DNA of 64,000 bases, from NCBI GenBank assembly GCA_023429995.1, contig JAEZCE010000031.1, forward strand, positions 117,954 to 181,953, in the 5' to 3' direction. Below the pieces are notes generated by a model. The model saw only the letters and a list, made by a program, of their open reading frames with translations. It was not told the origin of the DNA and made no database searches. The number at the start of each line of letters is the position of its first letter. Position 1 is the stretch's first letter. The position numbers and the translations under genes were made by a program. The DNA is from Bacillota bacterium (GTDB lineage Bacteria > Bacillota > UBA4882 > UBA8346). Positions 9,734 to 18,855 of the stretch are shown here, piece by piece.

Positions 9734-10844
9734 TTTCGGCATCCTCCAGCCGGACTTTTTGCCCTTCCAGCAATTTGTAAGCTCCGGCGGTAACCACAAC
9801 ATCGCCAGCCTTTAGTCCTTCCAACACTTGGACTTGATCCTCGCCAAATTCACCGAGTTTAACCCGTCTTAGATGGACTGAACTGTTATCTTCTACCACC
9901 CATACACCAGGAGTCTTCCCGGTCTGGTAAATTGCGGTAAGAGGAATATTAACCGTTTCTGTTGCCCCGGAATCGGCAACCATTACTGTGGCGGTCATTC
10001 CTAGTTTCAATTCTGGAGAAGCCTCGAGTAAACTAATACGCATAGTGTAAGTTCGTGATAACGGATTAGCCATCGGGGCTACTTCCCGTATCTTCCCAGT
10101 TACGTATAGATCAGGCAATGCCCAAAATTTAACAATGAGCTGCGTAGAATTACGTACTTCCGCCAAGCGGTTTTCCGGCACATTAATTTCGATTTCTTTC
10201 TCATTATCGCGCACTAAGATTACTACCGGTTGACCGGGGCCGACCACCTGCCCGGTTTCGGCATAAATCCCCGCCACCACCCCGCTATGATCGGCATATA
10301 AATTACAATAATTAAGCTGGTTGGCGCTGGCGGTATATTGAGCCTTTGCCTGGTGTAACTGCGCATCGGCTGCATCGTACACGGTTTGGTAACGGTCAAA
10401 TTCCGCTTGGCTCATTAATTTTTCATCATATAACTCTCTAAAGCGTTCCAAATTATCCTTGGCCAGTTTATATTGGGACTCCGCCGCCGATAATTGGGCT
10501 TTGGTTGCAGTGGTTCCTTGTTGGATATCGATAGGATCAATTTGCAACAGCACATCGCCTTTTTTCACAACGCTCCCCAAATCGACATTCCGCCGGATAA
10601 TTTTGCCGCCGACCTGAAAGGCCAATTGACTTTCATAGCGGCCCCGCACCTCACCGGAATAACTGTAACTTTGAACGGATGAACCGCCTGAACTAATAGT
10701 TTGAGTTTTTACGACGGGAATATCGTTAGTAATTATCTGCTTTGGCTGGGCTTTGGTTTTGATAACCCATCCGGTTAAAAGAAGCGCTAGACAGATTCCT
10801 GCAGTCGCTCCCCAGTAATATTTTGTGTGGTTTGATTTCCACAT
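9726..10844 (-). CDS. RND efflux periplasmic adaptor (membrane fusion protein, HlyD/AcrA type)
   Basis: About 372 residues. An N-terminal membrane anchor (YYWGATAGICLALLLTGWVI) is followed by the split lipoyl domain (RNVDLGSVVKKGDVLLQIDP and later YADHSGVVAGIYAETGQVV). Between these lies an alpha-helical hairpin (residues ~105-165), and a beta-barrel and membrane-proximal domain follow. It bridges the RND pump and TolC. AAAGGAG fits the second ATG (10844, spacing 9) better than the first (10850, spacing 3). It sits between tolC and the pump gene in one operon. Confidence 0.95.
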   Translation of the reverse strand: MWKSNHTKYYWGATAGICLALLLTGWVIKTKAQPKQIITNDIPVVKTQTISSGGSSVQSYSYSGEVRGRYESQLAFQVGGKIIRRNVDLGSVVKKGDVLLQIDPIDIQQGTTATKAQLSAAESQYKLAKDNLERFRELYDEKLMSQAEFDRYQTVYDAADAQLHQAKAQYTASANQLNYCNLYADHSGVVAGIYAETGQVVGPGQPVVILVRDNEKEIEINVPENRLAEVRNSTQLIVKFWALPDLYVTGKIREVAPMANPLSRTYTMRISLLEASPELKLGMTATVMVADSGATETVNIPLTAIYQTGKTPGVWVVEDNSSVHLRRVKLGEFGEDQVQVLEGLKAGDVVVTAGAYKLLEGQKVRLEDAENE

Positions 10845-10878
10845 TGTCATTCACTCCTTTAAGTAATAGAAATCAACT

Positions 10879-12267
10879 TCATTTTGAACTGTTTCTTTTA
10901 CCAATCGCCCGATCCAACTCAGCTAAGGCGATGTTATACATACTTAAAGCCTGCGTATAGTTAGTCTTGGCTTGCGTCAAACCGACCTCGGCATCAAGCC
11001 GTTCCAGCGAAGTACTTAATCCTACTTTATAACGGGTCTGTGCAACTTGCAGCGTCTCCCTGGCCGTATCCAGGCTTTTTTCAGCAACCTCAATCGTTTT
11101 TAGGGCTACTTGAACGTTACGGTATGCCTGTTCCACTTCGAGATTTATCCCACGTTCTACTAATTCTTTGCCTGTTTGTGCTTGCCTTAAGGTGTCCTCA
11201 GCCTCGGCGACGCGGTGGCTTGCCATTCCGCTATCAAACAACTTTACGGTCGCGATCACTCCGACCGTCTTCGATGGTGCTTCATTAATGGGTTCAGAAT
11301 GGCGACTGTCAGCCACCAAAGCCACAGTTGGCTTATGATCGCTTTTGGCAATCAACACAGCCTGCCTGGCCATTTCAATTTTCGCATTAATATCCTCGAG
11401 TTCCGGCCGCCTGGCTAAAGCTTCAGTTTGATAACTGTTCAGATCATGCAGCAACTGTCCGGATTCCATTTTGCCGTCAAAAGAATAGTTGGTAATCAGA
11501 TCTACGCCCAAAACATAATTGAATGAGGTTTTCGCCAAAATCAGATTGTTTTGCGCCAATAGCTGTTTCTGCTTTAGGTCGGCCAATTTCTCCTCCGCAC
11601 GTAACACATCGAGCTTGGGAACTAGGTTCACTTTGTAATAGCAGTTGGCTTCCCTTAGATGGTTTTCCATGCTGAAAACCGCATCGTTCATCGTGATTTC
11701 CATCTCCTGGCAAAGTAGAACCGTATAATAACCCTTTTTAACCGCCAAAACCAGATTATTATCGGTAACCGTCAAATTGGCCTGGGCGCTTTGATGATTG
11801 GATTTGGCCGCATTTTTTGTGGCTGTAAGTTTGCCACCGGTATAGAGCGGCTGGCTCAATTGGAAATTATATCCGTAATAATTTAGACTATCGTCAATAT
11901 TCTGCTGTTGCGGTCCATTGGGCCCATATATCTGCTTCGATAATGCATTACCCAGATTGACTATGCCCTGAGCAAGCTGAGCCTCAGCCGGTTGTTCATT
12001 ATAGTGATTATAGGCGCCATTTAATGTTAATTGGGGTCCATAAGCTGAAAAAGCTTGGGCCAATTTATCCCTAGCTATCTTCACATTATCCTGGGCTAAG
12101 CGACGTTGTAGACTATTTTCCATCGCGATCCGAATCGCTTGATCAATAGAGAGCGCCTGGATAGGTTCTTCTGCCCAAACAGTATTAAACCCTAAGACTA
12201 AAGTTACAAAGGTAATTATAAACAATCGCCATTTAAAGTTTTGCCAAGGCTTTACGTTTAACCTCAT
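10879..12267 (-). CDS. TolC-family outer-membrane efflux channel
   Basis: About 462 residues. It begins with a signal peptide (FKWRLFIITFVTLVLGFNTVWA) and contains the two internally homologous OEP repeats of long coiled-coil helices (e.g. LDVLRAEEKLADLKQKQLL and TSLERLDAEVGLTQAKTNYT). The ATG at 12267 has GAAAGAG 8 nt upstream; an in-frame GTG at 12276 is the alternative. TolC trimers span the outer membrane, so this gene is the main evidence that the host is diderm. It is the first gene of the tolC-adaptor-pump operon. Confidence 0.94.
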   Translation of the reverse strand: MRLNVKPWQNFKWRLFIITFVTLVLGFNTVWAEEPIQALSIDQAIRIAMENSLQRRLAQDNVKIARDKLAQAFSAYGPQLTLNGAYNHYNEQPAEAQLAQGIVNLGNALSKQIYGPNGPQQQNIDDSLNYYGYNFQLSQPLYTGGKLTATKNAAKSNHQSAQANLTVTDNNLVLAVKKGYYTVLLCQEMEITMNDAVFSMENHLREANCYYKVNLVPKLDVLRAEEKLADLKQKQLLAQNNLILAKTSFNYVLGVDLITNYSFDGKMESGQLLHDLNSYQTEALARRPELEDINAKIEMARQAVLIAKSDHKPTVALVADSRHSEPINEAPSKTVGVIATVKLFDSGMASHRVAEAEDTLRQAQTGKELVERGINLEVEQAYRNVQVALKTIEVAEKSLDTARETLQVAQTRYKVGLSTSLERLDAEVGLTQAKTNYTQALSMYNIALAELDRAIGKRNSSK

Positions 12268-12291
12268 ATTATTCACTCTTTCATCATTTAT

Positions 12292-12414
12292 TTAGAAGCG
12301 AAACCGCTGTTCCATCCCCATCGAGGCCTTTAATTTTTCAGCCTCAGAAATAACTGCCGCGCATTGCTGGTGTAAACCATCTGGCATACAAGCCCCGACA
12401 TGCGGGACAATTAA
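12292..12414 (-). pseudogene. Short coding-like fragment, 40 codons, family not recognised
   Basis: On the minus strand a frame closed by stops at both ends reads LIVPHVGACMPDGLHQQCAA followed by VISEAEKLKASMGMEQRFRF. Its composition is protein-like, with an amphipathic helix at the end, yet it has no convincing start (ATG only at 12387) or ribosome binding site. It lies in the tolC-tetR promoter region. It may be the surviving C-terminus of a lost gene. I do not recognise the family. Confidence 0.25.
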
Positions 12415-12631
12415 TTATTTCCCATGTTTTCACCCCTTAAGAACTAGACATCAATTAATTTAGTCGTCATATGTATAATATCTTTACATGTGTATAATTA
12501 GAGTTTATACTTAAAATAAGCATCAAGCAAGAAACATAGCTAACCGTATTGTAGAATAAGCTACAAAAATTGATTTGTGTAGCCGTTTTTACAGATGAGT
12601 AATCAACTAAAACGTGAAAGAGATGAATGTT
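12415..12631 (+). promoter_or_regulatory. Promoter region of tetR with direct repeat of -10-like boxes
   Basis: Two copies of a TGTATAAT box lie 19 bp apart (TATAAT at 12474-12479 and 12493-12498), inside the direct repeat AT(A/G)TGTATAAT. They are candidates for the tetR promoter and/or for TetR operator half-sites controlling the divergent efflux operon. No other feature is seen. Confidence 0.35.
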
Positions 12632-13222
12632 ATGATAACAAAACTTGAGGAAAAAAAAGAGGATTTAAGAATTAGACGAACTTACAAGTTATTATTTGAA
12701 GCGTTGATCGCTTTGTTAAAAGAACGATCGTTTGAAGAAATCAGCGTTACTGACATTTGCGAGAAAGCCATGGTTCATCGGACAACCTTTTATAAACATT
12801 TTCAGGATAAATACCATTTGCTACAGTTTGGCATCAAAGAGCTCCAAAAAAGCTTTGATGAACTCAGCTTTACGAATGAAAACTACAACAACCCGCAACA
12901 ATACTATATGGAATATTTCCGACGCGTATTGCATTTCGTTGCGGATAATTATCAAATGTCTTCCGCCATAATTTCCAATACTGAAAATGAAAAAGGCGCC
13001 ATATTGGTTATGTTTTATTTATTAATAGCGGAAGACATAGCGAAGAAATTAGAACACTTTGAAAAAAAAGGAATCACCAAACACAGCGTTCCTACGCCGA
13101 TTATCGCTAATTTTCGTGCAGGCGCCTTGATTGCTTTAACCCGTTGGTGGATTCAAAATGGCATGCCAATCTCAATTGACGACATGATACAATATGTGGA
13201 TTCAATGCTTATGGAATATTAA
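12632..13222 (+). CDS. TetR/AcrR-family transcriptional regulator
   Basis: About 196 residues. The N-terminal helix-turn-helix is classical: TYKLLFEALIALLKERSFEE, then ISVTDICEKAMVHRTTFYKH, then FQDKYHL. The C-terminal ligand-binding helices resemble the TetR_C_33 type. The ATG at 12632 has AAAGAG 9 nt upstream; GTG at 12614 is possible. It is divergent from the tolC-adaptor-RND operon, the usual layout for a local repressor of an efflux system. Confidence 0.9.
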   Translation: MITKLEEKKEDLRIRRTYKLLFEALIALLKERSFEEISVTDICEKAMVHRTTFYKHFQDKYHLLQFGIKELQKSFDELSFTNENYNNPQQYYMEYFRRVLHFVADNYQMSSAIISNTENEKGAILVMFYLLIAEDIAKKLEHFEKKGITKHSVPTPIIANFRAGALIALTRWWIQNGMPISIDDMIQYVDSMLMEY

Positions 13223-13335
13223 TGAGCTACGTTTAAAGGATAAAACTTAACAACGCAGCCATATCCGGCCATATTTCTTCATGCTTATCTGCCAGGCTTC
13301 CCTTAACTATCTGTACTTTCCAGGCTTCTATTATG

Positions 13336-14169
13336 TTAAGTTACCAGGTTGATTTTTTCTTTGACTACCTCGGTAATGGCTTTCATGGACGGCTCGAAAA
13401 TCTTCCGGGGATCGAACATCTCCGGATTTTCCCCCAGGGTATGACGGATTGATTGAACCTGCGCTACCGCCAAATCAGTCCATACATTCAATTTTCGGAT
13501 CCCCAACTGAACGCTTTTACGGACCATACCGTCGGGCAAATTGGAACCGCCATGCAATACCAACGGGATATCGATGAGGGCCTTAATTTTTTCCAACAGC
13601 TCAAAATTTAGTTGTGGTTCTCCCCGGTAAAGTCCATGCGAAGTCCCTATGGCCACCGCGAAGCAATCAATCCCCGTTTCCATCACGAACTTGACGGCTT
13701 CCTCCGGGTCGGTCATTGTCTCTTCCGCTCGTTTAACATCAACATTACCTTCTTTACCACCAATCCGCCCCAGCTCCGCTTCTACCGAAACTCCCGCCGC
13801 ATGGGCCACTTTCACGATTTCTTGGGTAACCCGCAGATTATCTTCAAATGGCAACTTGGATGCATCGATCATCACTGACGAAAAACCACACTTAATTGCT
13901 TGAACAATTGTATCAAAGTGGGTACAATGATCCAAATGCAAAGCTACCGGAACTTTTGACTTTTCAGCCGCCACTCTTCCCAAAGCGGATACATAGTCCA
14001 AACCGGCATATTTTAACCCGCCTTCGGTTACCATCAAAATAACCGGGGCGTTTAGCTCTTCGGCTCCTGCCATTATAGCTTTTACATATTCCAAATTGAT
14101 AAAATCAAAAGCGCAAACCGCTCCTGGCCGATCCGTACTCAATAAATCCCCAAGCGGGACAAGGCTCAT
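13336..14169 (-). CDS. Class II ketose-bisphosphate aldolase (fructose/tagatose-bisphosphate type)
   Basis: A 277-residue zinc-dependent aldolase. The zinc ligands are visible in ALHLDHCTHFD, and further motifs are SSVMIDASKLPFEDN, VEAELGRIGGKE and PLVLHGGSNLPD. It cleaves a ketose 1,6-bisphosphate to DHAP and glyceraldehyde-3-phosphate. AAGGAGGAAAGTCCA precedes the ATG. It is the last gene of the SIS-ABC-kinase operon and supplies the final, triose-forming step. It is closest in style to GatY/KbaY/Fba, so tagatose versus fructose specificity is open. Confidence 0.92.
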   Translation of the reverse strand: MSLVPLGDLLSTDRPGAVCAFDFINLEYVKAIMAGAEELNAPVILMVTEGGLKYAGLDYVSALGRVAAEKSKVPVALHLDHCTHFDTIVQAIKCGFSSVMIDASKLPFEDNLRVTQEIVKVAHAAGVSVEAELGRIGGKEGNVDVKRAEETMTDPEEAVKFVMETGIDCFAVAIGTSHGLYRGEPQLNFELLEKIKALIDIPLVLHGGSNLPDGMVRKSVQLGIRKLNVWTDLAVAQVQSIRHTLGENPEMFDPRKIFEPSMKAITEVVKEKINLVT

Positions 14170-14309
14170 TGGACTTTCCTCCTTAATTCAAGTTCATATT
14201 TTTCTAAGCCGCGGGCAAAAGCATAGGGAGAGGTAACTTCCGTGATTTTATGGTGAAATAGAGCCATCATTTCTATTGCCAAAATCGCCGTTCCAAACAC
14301 AAAGGTCAA
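14166..14309 (-). other. Possible small ORF (47 aa) coupled between kinase and aldolase genes
   Basis: Immediately after the TGA of the PfkB kinase the same frame stays open for 47 codons from TTG at 14309. AGGA lies 7 nt before that TTG. The frame contains EMMALFHHKITEVTSPYAFA and ends ELELRRKVQ, with its TGA overlapping the aldolase ATG (ATGA), as in translational coupling. It could be a small protein, or a C-terminal piece of an ancestral kinase or neighbour separated by a nonsense change. I recognise no family. Confidence 0.35.
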
Positions 14310-14312
14310 TAA

Positions 14313-15233
14313 TCAATCCTGCAAAAGATCGGAAGGAAAGTCCCGCCAACGGGGTTGGCCCTGGATACCACCTGCTGCAGTTGTATTCATGGCTCCGCAA
14401 TAACTACCCAAGCGTAAAGATTTCTCAACGGAAAATCCGCTTAGATAACCTTTTAAGAAACCGGCATCAAAACTGTCTCCAGCACCTACTCCATCCACAT
14501 ACTGAATAGGAAAGGCAGGCATACTCCAAATTTTATCTCCTTGACGAGCGATGGAACCCAAATTACCCCTTTTTACCACGACCAACGGCACTATTTGGGA
14601 CATCTTTTCCAAAGCGCGGTCCAGGTCATCAATACCCGATATGGCCATCAGTTCATTTTCGTTCGGCAAAAAAACATCAGTCAATTCTAAGATTTTATAT
14701 ACTCCATCCCACTTCTCTTCGGGGTCCCAATTGGTGTCAATACTCACCGTTAAACCCAGACTCCGAGCCATCGTTAATATTTCAGGGAAGTGGGGCTTTA
14801 AATTCGTCAATAAAAAATAACTTCCTACATGAATATGTCTTGCCTTTGCTAGCAATGTTTCAGTTACACGCTCAAAGGGCATTGCCGTTATACCCGTCTG
14901 GTCGGTCAAAATCGCCCGATCGTTTCCCCGGCAAAGCGCAAAACTGGCGGCGGTTCTAAAGCCCTTTTTCATCTCTACCAAGCTAACATCAACTCCAGCT
15001 TCGGCTAAACGTGATAACATAAAACGGCCGAACAAATCCTCTCCCATAACTCCCGCCACTGCTGTACGAAGTTGAAGTTTTGCTGCCTGGCAGGCAAAGA
15101 TTGGGCAAGAACCGCCTAATTCCAATAAATATCCGGAAATCATTTTTTCTTTCTGGCCAAATTCGGGGTCGGCATCGGCTAAAACCAAGTCAACATTAAG
15201 GTCGGCAAGTGTTAAGACATCAAATTCGGGCAT
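14313..15233 (-). CDS. PfkB/ribokinase-family sugar kinase
   Basis: A 306-residue cytosolic kinase. The family start (FDVLTLADLNVDLVLADAD), the GG region (LLELGGSCPIFACQAAKLQL) and the C-terminal signature DGVGAGDSFDAGFLKGYL with its catalytic Asp are present. In the operon it follows the ABC binding protein and precedes the aldolase. It would phosphorylate either the imported sugar or the ketose-6-phosphate made by the SIS enzyme. The layout resembles the fructosamine (frl) operon of Bacillus, where the kinase is FrlD, but that identity is inference. Confidence 0.9.
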   Translation of the reverse strand: MPEFDVLTLADLNVDLVLADADPEFGQKEKMISGYLLELGGSCPIFACQAAKLQLRTAVAGVMGEDLFGRFMLSRLAEAGVDVSLVEMKKGFRTAASFALCRGNDRAILTDQTGITAMPFERVTETLLAKARHIHVGSYFLLTNLKPHFPEILTMARSLGLTVSIDTNWDPEEKWDGVYKILELTDVFLPNENELMAISGIDDLDRALEKMSQIVPLVVVKRGNLGSIARQGDKIWSMPAFPIQYVDGVGAGDSFDAGFLKGYLSGFSVEKSLRLGSYCGAMNTTAAGGIQGQPRWRDFPSDLLQD

Positions 15234-15337
15234 TCTCTGATCACTCCTGGGTTTACTATTCTTTCAAATAAGGTCATCTAACAGCGACTCACTATGAATT
15301 CCCAAAAATCGCTTCCAAATGATTTTATGGCAAAAAT

Positions 15338-15448
15338 GAGCTGTCCCAAAAGAAATTTAATGATTAAGATATACAACAAAGAAGTTTGCCTTTTAACTAT
15401 GTTTTATATTGCATATCTCATTTTTTTAAAATACTTTTTAGACAGCCC
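15338..15448. repeat. Palindromic intergenic element, copy A
   Basis: The element begins GCTGTCCCAAAAGAAATTTA and ends TACTTTTTAGACAGCCC, with imperfectly complementary arms over ~40 bp. Its left arm is nearly identical to the right arm (reverse complement) of the element at 24075-24194. It lies between the binding-protein and kinase genes, inside an operon. Confidence 0.75.
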
Positions 15449-15489
15449 ATTTATCAAGTAATTCGAGTAATTGTTTTCGAAAAAATATT

Positions 15490-16773
15490 TTACTTCAATT
15501 TTTTACCATCAACAACTTTGCCCTTTAAGAAACCAGCGATATCGTCAGCAGCTGCTTTCGGTGAGCGCGAACCCAACATGGCTTGTTGAATTGCCACGAT
15601 GGTCTTCTGCACTAATTCATCATACCATTCAACCAACGGAAGCGGTTTGGCAACCTGCGACTGTTGGCCAAATTGTCTCCAATATGGATATTTCTTGAGC
15701 AGCTGATCATCTTTATAAAGATCATTGAACAAAGGTAAACTTCCGATTTCCATTGCCCGCTCTTTGTCTTTTTCTTTGGAAATCATGAATTGAATATACT
15801 TCCATGCTAAATCGCGATTCTTACTGTTCCTCGGAATTGAAAAAGCTTCCGGTAAAGTTAGGGTTGTCTGTAATGAAGTCGTTTTGCCGGGAAGCCATGG
15901 CGCTACCTCGATTTGTCCTACAACTTTGGACTTCTTGGAATCATTTGCGTAATTGAACGTACTTGGCGGTCCTTGGAAAAAGAAGGCGCTTGAACCTCGA
16001 TAGAATAAATCGGCTGCCGCTTCTTGGGAAAGAGTGGTACTTGATGGATTAACCAGTTTTTCCTTTTTCATCATATCCACCATAAAGGTGATCGCATCCA
16101 ATGAAGGAGACTTGTTAATCGTAATTTGGCCCTTATCATTGAAATAATTTCCACCATAACTATGCAGATAAAATGCAACGGAGTTTGCCAGGGCCCATTC
16201 TTGATTCCAATACTCAGCGATGGGATATTCACAAATGCCCGCTTTTTTAAGCGCCTTGGCTTGAGTTATTACCTCAGCCCAAATTTTTGGCGGCGCCTTG
16301 AAACCGGCTTTTTGCAGTAATGTTTTGTTATAAAAGAAGAAACGGGTGTCATTATTCCACGGAATCCCCAATAACTTTCCATTTCGCGTGAATGTACTCA
16401 CTAGTCCCGGCATTAAACTGTTTATATATTGTTTATCGGCAATATCATTAAGGGGGCTTACCCAGCCAGTTGCGGCAAATTTGGCGACCCAGCCATTATC
16501 AAATTCGATAACGTCGTAGGAACTTCCGCCAGTTGCCAAGTCGGTTAATACTTTATCAGCAACTTCATCCCAGGACATCTGAATGAACTCTACTTGAACT
16601 CCAGTTTTTGACTCAAACTCTTTGGTCTGCTTTTCCCAAATACCAATTAAATCCATTTCGTGTCTCGGCATAATCACGGTTATTTTTGAAGCCGCATGGG
16701 CTATAATGGTTCCGGTGAGGGAGAAACCGACTAAGGTCACTAATATCAATAACATTATCATTTTACGTTTCAT
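15490..16773 (-). CDS. Sugar ABC transporter extracellular substrate-binding protein
   Basis: A 427-residue family-1 binding protein. The signal peptide (MLLILVTLVGFSLTGTIIAHA) starts right after MKRKMI. The mature part opens SKITVIMPRHEMDLIGIWE and has motifs such as YDVIEFDNGWVAKFAATGWV and LLGIPWNNDTRFFFYNK. It delivers a carbohydrate to the two permeases encoded next. No ATPase gene is present here, so a shared MsmK-type ATPase elsewhere is implied. Confidence 0.92.
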   Translation of the reverse strand: MKRKMIMLLILVTLVGFSLTGTIIAHAASKITVIMPRHEMDLIGIWEKQTKEFESKTGVQVEFIQMSWDEVADKVLTDLATGGSSYDVIEFDNGWVAKFAATGWVSPLNDIADKQYINSLMPGLVSTFTRNGKLLGIPWNNDTRFFFYNKTLLQKAGFKAPPKIWAEVITQAKALKKAGICEYPIAEYWNQEWALANSVAFYLHSYGGNYFNDKGQITINKSPSLDAITFMVDMMKKEKLVNPSSTTLSQEAAADLFYRGSSAFFFQGPPSTFNYANDSKKSKVVGQIEVAPWLPGKTTSLQTTLTLPEAFSIPRNSKNRDLAWKYIQFMISKEKDKERAMEIGSLPLFNDLYKDDQLLKKYPYWRQFGQQSQVAKPLPLVEWYDELVQKTIVAIQQAMLGSRSPKAAADDIAGFLKGKVVDGKKLK

Positions 16774-16864
16774 AACATCACTCCTTTTAATTTTTTGTGG
16801 ATCCGGACTTATGGGAAACTACAATCCACCTCCTTCTCCATTAAACAAACTCTTAATTGGGCTA

Positions 16865-17788
16865 TCAACCTTTAACTGCCCCACCGGTAAGGCCTTGAAC
16901 GATATACTTTTGAAATACCAAAGCCATGACGACCGGAGGCAAACTGGCGATTACACCAGCCGAAGCCATAGCAACGTAATCGATCCCAACTTTACTGGAA
17001 AACTCTGAAAGCAAAACGCTAATGGTTTTGGAGTTTAAAGTTGAACTTAAAATGAATGCCGTAAAAAACTCATTCCAAGCGATAATAAAGGCAAAAATCC
17101 CGCAAGCTGCAAGACCCGGAGTTGAAAGCGGAATAATGATTCGAAATATGGTGCCAAATCTAGAACAGCCATCGATACGGGCCACTTCTTCCAAATCTTT
17201 CGGTACACTGGTAAAATAACTTCTCATTAGCCAGACCATCAGGGGCAGAATAAAGGAGCAATTGGCAAGAATCAACGCCAAACGGGTATTCAGCAGCCCT
17301 AAATTCTTCATGATGATATAAAGCGGGATAATTAAAACAGCCAAAGGTAAAAACTGGGTTATCAATATCAAAAGATATAAGGGTTTCTTGCCTTTAAAAT
17401 TCAACCGTGTAAAAGCATATGCCGCGAATGTCCCGGCAAAAAGGCATATCAACGTCGATGAACCGGCGATAATTAGACTATTAAGAAATCCATATCGCAG
17501 GTCTCGATTAGGGCTCGACGAATCAGCCGTGCTCAGAAATATTTGTTGATAATTTTCGACATTAATCTTTTGAGGTATCCAATGTAATGGAATCGCAGTG
17601 AGGTCAACCCGGTAGGATATACTGCTTATAATAAGCCAAGTATAAGGCGCCAAAATACATATACTGATAAGAAAAACAGTCAAGTATAGTAAAATCCTCT
17701 TCCATTTTCCCCTTTTTAGTTTCTGAGAAAGCGTGGACTTTGTTAAAATACCCTGCCTATCATTATCAACATTTTTCAAATTTGTCAT
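16865..17788 (-). CDS. Carbohydrate ABC permease, MalG type
   Basis: About 307 residues with six predicted TM segments (e.g. ILLYLTVFLISICILAPYTW). The EAA loop (DLEEVARIDGCSRFGTIFRI) docks the ATPase. It ends GLTGGAVKG, the usual MalG-family tail. The ATG at 17788 with GAGGG 9 nt upstream is preferred over the ATG at 17809. It pairs with the MalF-type gene upstream. Confidence 0.93.
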   Translation of the reverse strand: MTNLKNVDNDRQGILTKSTLSQKLKRGKWKRILLYLTVFLISICILAPYTWLIISSISYRVDLTAIPLHWIPQKINVENYQQIFLSTADSSSPNRDLRYGFLNSLIIAGSSTLICLFAGTFAAYAFTRLNFKGKKPLYLLILITQFLPLAVLIIPLYIIMKNLGLLNTRLALILANCSFILPLMVWLMRSYFTSVPKDLEEVARIDGCSRFGTIFRIIIPLSTPGLAACGIFAFIIAWNEFFTAFILSSTLNSKTISVLLSEFSSKVGIDYVAMASAGVIASLPPVVMALVFQKYIVQGLTGGAVKG

Positions 17789-17895
17789 ATCTTTTACCCT
17801 CTTCACCATTTACTTTCAGCAGAATCTTCAGAAAGGATTCTTCAATAAATCTTAGTGAATTCTTAACGGCAAATTTATCTACAATACTAATACAA

Positions 17896-18813
17896 TCATG
17901 AATCAAGCTCTTGCTCTGATAATAAATTTTTGACGTATAACATTACCAATATCGTTGCTGCAAGGGTCAAAATATAAGCCAATGCTGATCCATAACCAAA
18001 CTTCAAAAACTTAAAAGTATTTTGATAGATATAGTAAGTGAGTACATTCGTGGCATCCGCCGGCCCGCCTTTGGTCATGATATAGATCAGGTCAAATTCT
18101 TTTAAAGCCCATATCGTTTTCAACACTAAAACCACCATGATAACCGGTTTTAACATTGGAATCACAATCTTTCGCAAACATTGAAATCCGGTGGCTCCAT
18201 CAACCGTGGCGGCCTCATATAATTCTTTTGGCACGGATTGAAGCGCCGCTAAAATGAGTAAAATAGCCACCGGAGTTTCCTTCCAAATATTTGCAAGGAT
18301 TACAATATGAAAAGCGGCAATCGGATCCCCAAGCCATATCTGATAGGATTTGAGTAATCCAATTTGATTTAATAGAGCATTAAAGGCTCCATAATTTGCA
18401 TCAAATATCCATTTCCACATAATCCCGTTAACTACATAAGGTAGCGCCCACGGCAAAATGATTAGTCCGCGAACAAAGCCTCTTCCCTTAAAATTCTGGT
18501 TTAAAATAAGTGCGATACAAATTCCCAGCGCGGTCTCGATGGAAACGGTCAATAATGCAAAATACCAAGTCTTGCCGAAGGCCGCCCAAAACATCGGATT
18601 CTTTAGGGCTTCAATATAATTACCCAAACCAACAAAATCCTTGCTACTGGCAGGATTAAGCAAATCCATCTTGGTTAGGCTGATCATCAAAGAAGAACAC
18701 ATTGGAAAGACTAATAAACCAAAAATAATCATTGCGGCCGGTAATAATAATATAAAAGCTAATATTCCGGGTCTTTCCAACAGACTCAGATGAGACCGTA
18801 ATATTTTAGACAT
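17896..18813 (-). CDS. Carbohydrate ABC permease, MalF type
   Basis: About 305 residues. TM1 is LAFILLLPAAMIIFGLLVFP in essence, and the EAA loop is LYEAATVDGATGFQCLRKIV. GAGGAGG 7 nt before the ATG at 18813 fixes the start; the longer frame from 18849 includes the ribosome binding site itself. It forms the importer with the MalG-type permease and binding protein. Confidence 0.93.
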   Translation of the reverse strand: MSKILRSHLSLLERPGILAFILLLPAAMIIFGLLVFPMCSSLMISLTKMDLLNPASSKDFVGLGNYIEALKNPMFWAAFGKTWYFALLTVSIETALGICIALILNQNFKGRGFVRGLIILPWALPYVVNGIMWKWIFDANYGAFNALLNQIGLLKSYQIWLGDPIAAFHIVILANIWKETPVAILLILAALQSVPKELYEAATVDGATGFQCLRKIVIPMLKPVIMVVLVLKTIWALKEFDLIYIMTKGGPADATNVLTYYIYQNTFKFLKFGYGSALAYILTLAATILVMLYVKNLLSEQELDS

Positions 18814-18855
18814 CGATAAGCCTCCTCGATAGACAAATGATGAACTCATTGTTGT

